A DNA stretch of 64,000 nt from Pseudomonas frederiksbergensis (GTDB taxonomy: Bacteria > Pseudomonadota > Gammaproteobacteria > Pseudomonadales > Pseudomonadaceae), in contig NZ_FNTF01000002.1 in assembly GCF_900105495.1 (NCBI RefSeq), positions 595,501 to 659,500 on the forward strand, read 5' to 3'. Both the position numbers and the translations under genes were made by a program. This document shows, piece by piece, positions 61,235 through 64,000 of the stretch. The notes beneath the pieces are model-generated. The model had not been told where the DNA came from. It worked only from the letters and a program-made list of their open reading frames with translations, and searched no databases. Positions within the stretch are counted from its first letter, which is position 1, and each line of letters starts with the position of its first letter.

Positions 61235-62200
61235 TCAAACCATCGCCGCAAAGTTCAGCCTGAACTGCTGTGGCGTCACGCCCAGCCTGCGATTGAACAC
61301 ACTGCGCATGTGCTGGGCATCGCGAAATCCGCACTGGTAAGCCACGGTCTTCAGCGGCGAGTGGGTGCTTTCAAGCAACACCCGCGCCGCATCCACCCTG
61401 GCCCGTTCGACGAATTCTGCCGGGGTGACTTTCGCCTCTTTGGCAAACACCCGGGAAAAGTTGCGGGCGCTCATGTTGGCGGCGTTGGCCAGGTCGGCAA
61501 TCGCCAGGTCGCCCGTCAGGTTGGCCAATACATAGAGCTGCACCAACGCCACGGCCGAAGTGGGCTCGGCGTGTGGCGTGAGGAATGGGCTGAACTGTGA
61601 CTGCCCACCCGAGCGCTGAGTGAACACCACCAGTCGCTTTGCCACATTCAGCGCGACTTCCGGCCCGTGATCCCTGGCCAGTAAATACAGCGACAAATCA
61701 ATCCCCGCCGTGACACCCGCCGAGGTGTAGAGCTCGCCGTCCTGCACGTAAAGGCGATCCGCCTCGACCTGAGTCGACGGGCACAACTGCGCCAGCGCCG
61801 CGGCGTCACCCCAGTGGGTGGTGACCATTCGCCCTTCCAGCAACCCGGCCCGGGCGAGCATGAACGCGCCGTTGCAGATCGAGCCAAAGCGTTGCGCCTG
61901 AGCGCAGGCGTCGCGCAGCCAGGTATCGAACGCCGCACCAAAATCCATGAACGGCAACTGCGGCCCACCGGCCACCAGCAGCAAGTCATACGCCTCCAGC
62001 GCTTCGCTGAAATGCCGATGGGCATTGAGTGACAAACCGTTGGAACACGCCATCATCCCGCGCTCGACGCCGATCACCTCCAGTCGATAGTGATCGGGGG
62101 GTTCAAGGAAACGATTGGCTTCGCAAAACACATCCATGGGACCGGTGACGTCCAGGGACTGAACGCCGGCAAAGACCACGATGGCAACGGTTTTACTCAT
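61235..62200 (-). CDS. GlxA-family AraC regulator (DJ-1/PfpI plus AraC HTH)
   Basis: The 321-residue protein has an N-terminal DJ-1/PfpI-like domain (KTVAIVVFAGVQSLDVTGPMDVF, SICNGAFMLARAGLLEGRMVTTHW with the cysteine at the nucleophile elbow) and a C-terminal AraC helix-turn-helix (VTPAEFVERARVDAARVLLE, ending FNRRLGVTPQQFRLNF). These are GlxA-type regulators. The start at 62200 gives the usual DJ-1 N-terminus; a longer frame adds residues without family similarity. It is divergent from the HD-domain gene, a likely target. Confidence 0.88.
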   Translation of the reverse strand: MSKTVAIVVFAGVQSLDVTGPMDVFCEANRFLEPPDHYRLEVIGVERGMMACSNGLSLNAHRHFSEALEAYDLLLVAGGPQLPFMDFGAAFDTWLRDACAQAQRFGSICNGAFMLARAGLLEGRMVTTHWGDAAALAQLCPSTQVEADRLYVQDGELYTSAGVTAGIDLSLYLLARDHGPEVALNVAKRLVVFTQRSGGQSQFSPFLTPHAEPTSAVALVQLYVLANLTGDLAIADLANAANMSARNFSRVFAKEAKVTPAEFVERARVDAARVLLESTHSPLKTVAYQCGFRDAQHMRSVFNRRLGVTPQQFRLNFAAMV

Positions 62201-62250
62201 GGCAGGAATCGCCTTCCAGGTATTGAAATGAAAGTCAGCCATCACACGAC

Positions 62251-62400
62251 CTGTAGCAGCTGCCGAGCCTGCGAGGCTGCGTCCGGCTGCGCAGCAGTCG
62301 TGAAATCAGGCACTGCGGTCTTTCAGGTGAATCGCGTGCGCAGGGTTTACGACTGCTGCGCAGCCGGACGCAGCCTCGCAAGCTCGGCAGCTGCTACAGG
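62251..62400. repeat. Dispersed palindromic repeat, family D copy 2
   Basis: CTGTAGCAGCTGCCGAGC and GCTCGGCAGCTGCTACAG outer arms, with inner CTGCGCAGCAG and GCTGCGCAGCCGG segments. With the hairpin at 62429-62456, it makes up most of the 373-base gap between the GlxA-like and HD genes; no gene is seen in that gap. Confidence 0.85.
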
Positions 62401-62428
62401 GGGTGCGTGTATCCTGATTCAAACTTAG

Positions 62429-62456
62429 CCAATCCTCGCCCAACACGCGAGGTTGG
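62429..62456. promoter_or_regulatory. Inverted repeat upstream of HD gene
   Basis: CCAA-T-CCTCGC and GCGAGGTTGG pair over 10 positions with one bulge and a 7-base centre. It lies 117 bases before the HD-gene start and 228 bases before the GlxA-like start, outside the neighbouring repeat. It may be a regulator site or an RNA hairpin. Confidence 0.4.
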
Positions 62457-62573
62457 CACGATATGCATGCTCATTGGCCGGGATCGCAGCCTTGGATCGA
62501 TTGTCCGGTTTCGGGGGCGCGGACAGACTGAACCCATCAGCGCCGCCACGGCGCTCCCCATGAGGACAGCACG

Positions 62574-63215
62574 ATGAGCAGCACCATCGCCGGTATCAAA
62601 ATCCCCGACAGTGCGTTGGCCAAAGCCACCACGGAATACATTCGCGACGTCGAATCAGACTTGCTGTATCACCACTCGCGCCGGGTGTTTCTGTTCGGCG
62701 CCTTGAGCGGTGAACGCAAGCAACTGACCTACAACCCCGAACTGCTGTACGTCGGCGCGATGTTCCATGACTTGGGTCTGGTGGAGGGTCATCGCAGCGA
62801 CAACGAACGCTTCGAAGTCGATAGCGCCAATGCCGCCAAAGCGTTCCTCAAGCCTTACGGTTTGTCCGATGACGATATCGAGCAGGTCTGGTTGTCGATT
62901 GCCCTGCACACCACACCGGGCGTGCCGCAACACCTGCGACCTAATGTGGCGCTGGTCACCGCGGGTGTTGAAATGGATGTGCTGGGCATCGATTACGCAG
63001 CATTCCCCAGCGCGCAACGCGAAGCAGTGGTGCATGCCCACCCGCGTGGCGAAGGGTTCAAGGAATGCATCCTGTGTGCGTTTGCCAATGGCTTCAAACA
63101 CAAGCCGGATACCACGTTTGGCACCGTGAACGCGGATGTGCTGGTGGATAGCGAGCAGGGCTTCAAACCGATGAACTTCGTCGAGATCATCCGCAAGTCC
63201 CCTTGGGTTTCCTGA
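62574..63215 (+). CDS. HD-domain hydrolase, cyanamide-hydratase-like
   Basis: The 213-residue protein has the HD pattern with HHSRRVFLFG, the metal-binding MFHDLGLVEGH and the later IALHTTPGVPQHLRPNVALV. It closely resembles proteins annotated as cyanamide hydratase family HD hydrolases in bacteria and fungi. The start at 62574 has TGAGGA upstream. The divergent GlxA-like regulator may control it. The natural substrate is uncertain; related enzymes hydrate cyanamide or act on nitrile-like or other small nitrogen compounds. Confidence 0.82.
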   Translation: MSSTIAGIKIPDSALAKATTEYIRDVESDLLYHHSRRVFLFGALSGERKQLTYNPELLYVGAMFHDLGLVEGHRSDNERFEVDSANAAKAFLKPYGLSDDDIEQVWLSIALHTTPGVPQHLRPNVALVTAGVEMDVLGIDYAAFPSAQREAVVHAHPRGEGFKECILCAFANGFKHKPDTTFGTVNADVLVDSEQGFKPMNFVEIIRKSPWVS

Positions 63216-63219
63216 TCTT

Positions 63220-63330
63220 GATCGTTCCCACGCTCCGCGTGGGAATGCAGCCCGGGACGCTCCGCGTCCCCTCCAAAGCCGAACGCGGAGCGTCCGTTGA
63301 GGCATTCCCACGCAGAGCGTGGGAACGATC
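63220..63330. repeat. REP/REPIN-like repeat, family A copy 8
   Basis: A full copy from GATCGTTCCCACGCTCCGCG to AGAGCGTGGGAACGATC, with inner arms. It lies between the convergent HD gene and spuH. Confidence 0.88.
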
Positions 63331-63339
63331 AGGTGAGGC

Positions 63340-64000
63340 TCAAGCCGCTTCCGGCGCCTGCGGGGCGCGACGCACGTCCGGTTGTTTCCAGGAGTCGGCA
63401 GCGCTTTCTTCGATCGCCTGCTGGATCGCACGCTTGCGACTTTCTTCGGCACGGCGGCTGAAGAACCAGACCAGGAACGTCATCAGCGATACCGCCAGCA
63501 GAATCAGACTGGCCACGGCGTTGATCTCGGGTTTCACGCCCAGACGCACCGCCGAGAACACTTCCATCGGCAGGGTCGTGGAACCCGGGCCGGACACGAA
63601 GCTCGCCAATACCAGGTCATCCAGGGACAAGGCGAACGACATCATGCCGCCAGCCCCCAACGATGGCGCGATCATCGGAATGGTGATCAGGAAGAACACC
63701 TTCCACGGCCGCGCCCCAAGGTCCATGGCTGCTTCTTCGATGGACAGGTCCAGCTCACGCAAGCGCGCCGAGACCACCACCGCCACATACGCCGCACAGA
63801 ACGTGGTGTGGGCGATCCAGATGGTGAGGATGCCGCGTTCCTGTGGCCAACCGATCATCTGCGCCATCGCCACGAACAGCAGCAACAGCGACAGACCGGT
63901 GATCACCTCAGGCATCACCAGCGGCGCGGTGACCAGGCCACCGAACAGCGTGCGGCCCTTGAAGTGGGTGATACGGGTGAGTACGAATGCCGCCAGCGTC
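63340..64000 (-). CDS. spuH: Polyamine ABC transporter permease SpuH/PotI-like (5' end outside window)
   Basis: The frame is open to the right edge, so the N-terminal part is missing and about 219 residues are visible. They match the C-terminal two thirds of a PotI/PotC-type permease: LFGGLVTAPLVMPEVITGLSLLLLF, the EAA loop EEAAMDLGARPWKVFFLITIPMIAPSLGAGG, and the family motif FALSLDDLVLASFVSGPGSTTLPM. In PAO1 the spuDEFGH polyamine uptake operon lies beside hacB with spuH last. The sequence therefore predicts putrescine or spermidine import, with the other spu genes beyond the window. Confidence 0.9.
   Translation of the reverse strand, partial: TLAAFVLTRITHFKGRTLFGGLVTAPLVMPEVITGLSLLLLFVAMAQMIGWPQERGILTIWIAHTTFCAAYVAVVVSARLRELDLSIEEAAMDLGARPWKVFFLITIPMIAPSLGAGGMMSFALSLDDLVLASFVSGPGSTTLPMEVFSAVRLGVKPEINAVASLILLAVSLMTFLVWFFSRRAEESRKRAIQQAIEESAADSWKQPDVRRAPQAPEAA

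Noticed and set aside
20747..63330. Repeated GATCGTTCCCACGC units as a CRISPR array
   Set aside because: The copies are dispersed over 40 kb between genes, with no regular spacers and no cas genes.

Overview
The window is chromosomal DNA from a fluorescent Pseudomonas, most likely of the P. fluorescens group. It is GC-rich. From memory, its gene order follows the P. aeruginosa PAO1 stretch around PA0304 to PA0372 in reverse: M16 peptidases, rsmD, laoR/C/B/A, coaD, fdx, mutM, ilvD, folA, thyA, lgt, ptsP, rppH, ilvA, rpiA, the D-2-hydroxyglutarate dehydrogenase gene, serA, hacB and spuH. Extra genes interrupt this backbone. Four families of dispersed imperfect palindromes (REP/REPIN-like) fill many intergenic gaps. 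No tRNA, rRNA, CRISPR array, insertion sequence or prophage was seen.

Layout. 1-4.7 kb: an M16 peptidase pair (the first cut by the window edge), rsmD, a YheT-like hydrolase and an AraC regulator. 4.8-10.3 kb: a sulfurtransferase and the laoR / laoC-laoB-laoA locus for long-chain alcohol oxidation. 10.4-14.9 kb: housekeeping genes coaD, fdx, mutM, an HDOD gene and rlmI. 15.1-18.6 kb: a compact accessory operon with its own sigma70-like promoter. It encodes a 23-residue peptide, a terminator-like hairpin, a SagB-type flavin dehydrogenase, an AurF-type di-iron oxygenase and an MFS exporter. It is the best candidate for an undescribed system, probably a RiPP-like or peptide-derived natural product pathway. 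18.9-27 kb: ilvD, a phosphorylcholine phosphatase, a cystine symporter, folA and a DUF2868/DUF3482 pair. 27-34.3 kb: a small Ca-binding-like protein and a 2-aminoethylphosphonate uptake/catabolism set (phnZ, an FAD oxidoreductase, an ABC transporter and a LysR regulator). 34.4-37.2 kb: cadA/cadR heavy-metal resistance with a MerR-type promoter. 37.2-47.6 kb: thyA, lgt, a TauE/SafE exporter, an NRDE protein, ptsP, rppH, a HAD phosphatase, ilvA and rpiA. 47.8-57.9 kb: two tandem SdiA-regulated-family proteins, an FAH-family enzyme, D-2-hydroxyglutarate dehydrogenase opposite serA, and several small conserved genes. 58-64 kb: a thioredoxin-like protein, an AHL acylase of the HacB type, a GlxA regulator opposite an HD hydrolase, and the C-terminal part of the polyamine permease SpuH.

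Functional links. The lao genes form an alcohol to aldehyde to acid chain with a local repressor. SerA and D-2-hydroxyglutarate dehydrogenase are metabolically coupled and face each other across a large dyad. The phosphonate genes combine import, an FAD oxidase and C-P cleavage, but the PhnY hydroxylase is not in the window. PAO1 locus names, family names and regulator assignments come from recalled knowledge and were not checked by search. Repeat boundaries are accurate to a few bases.
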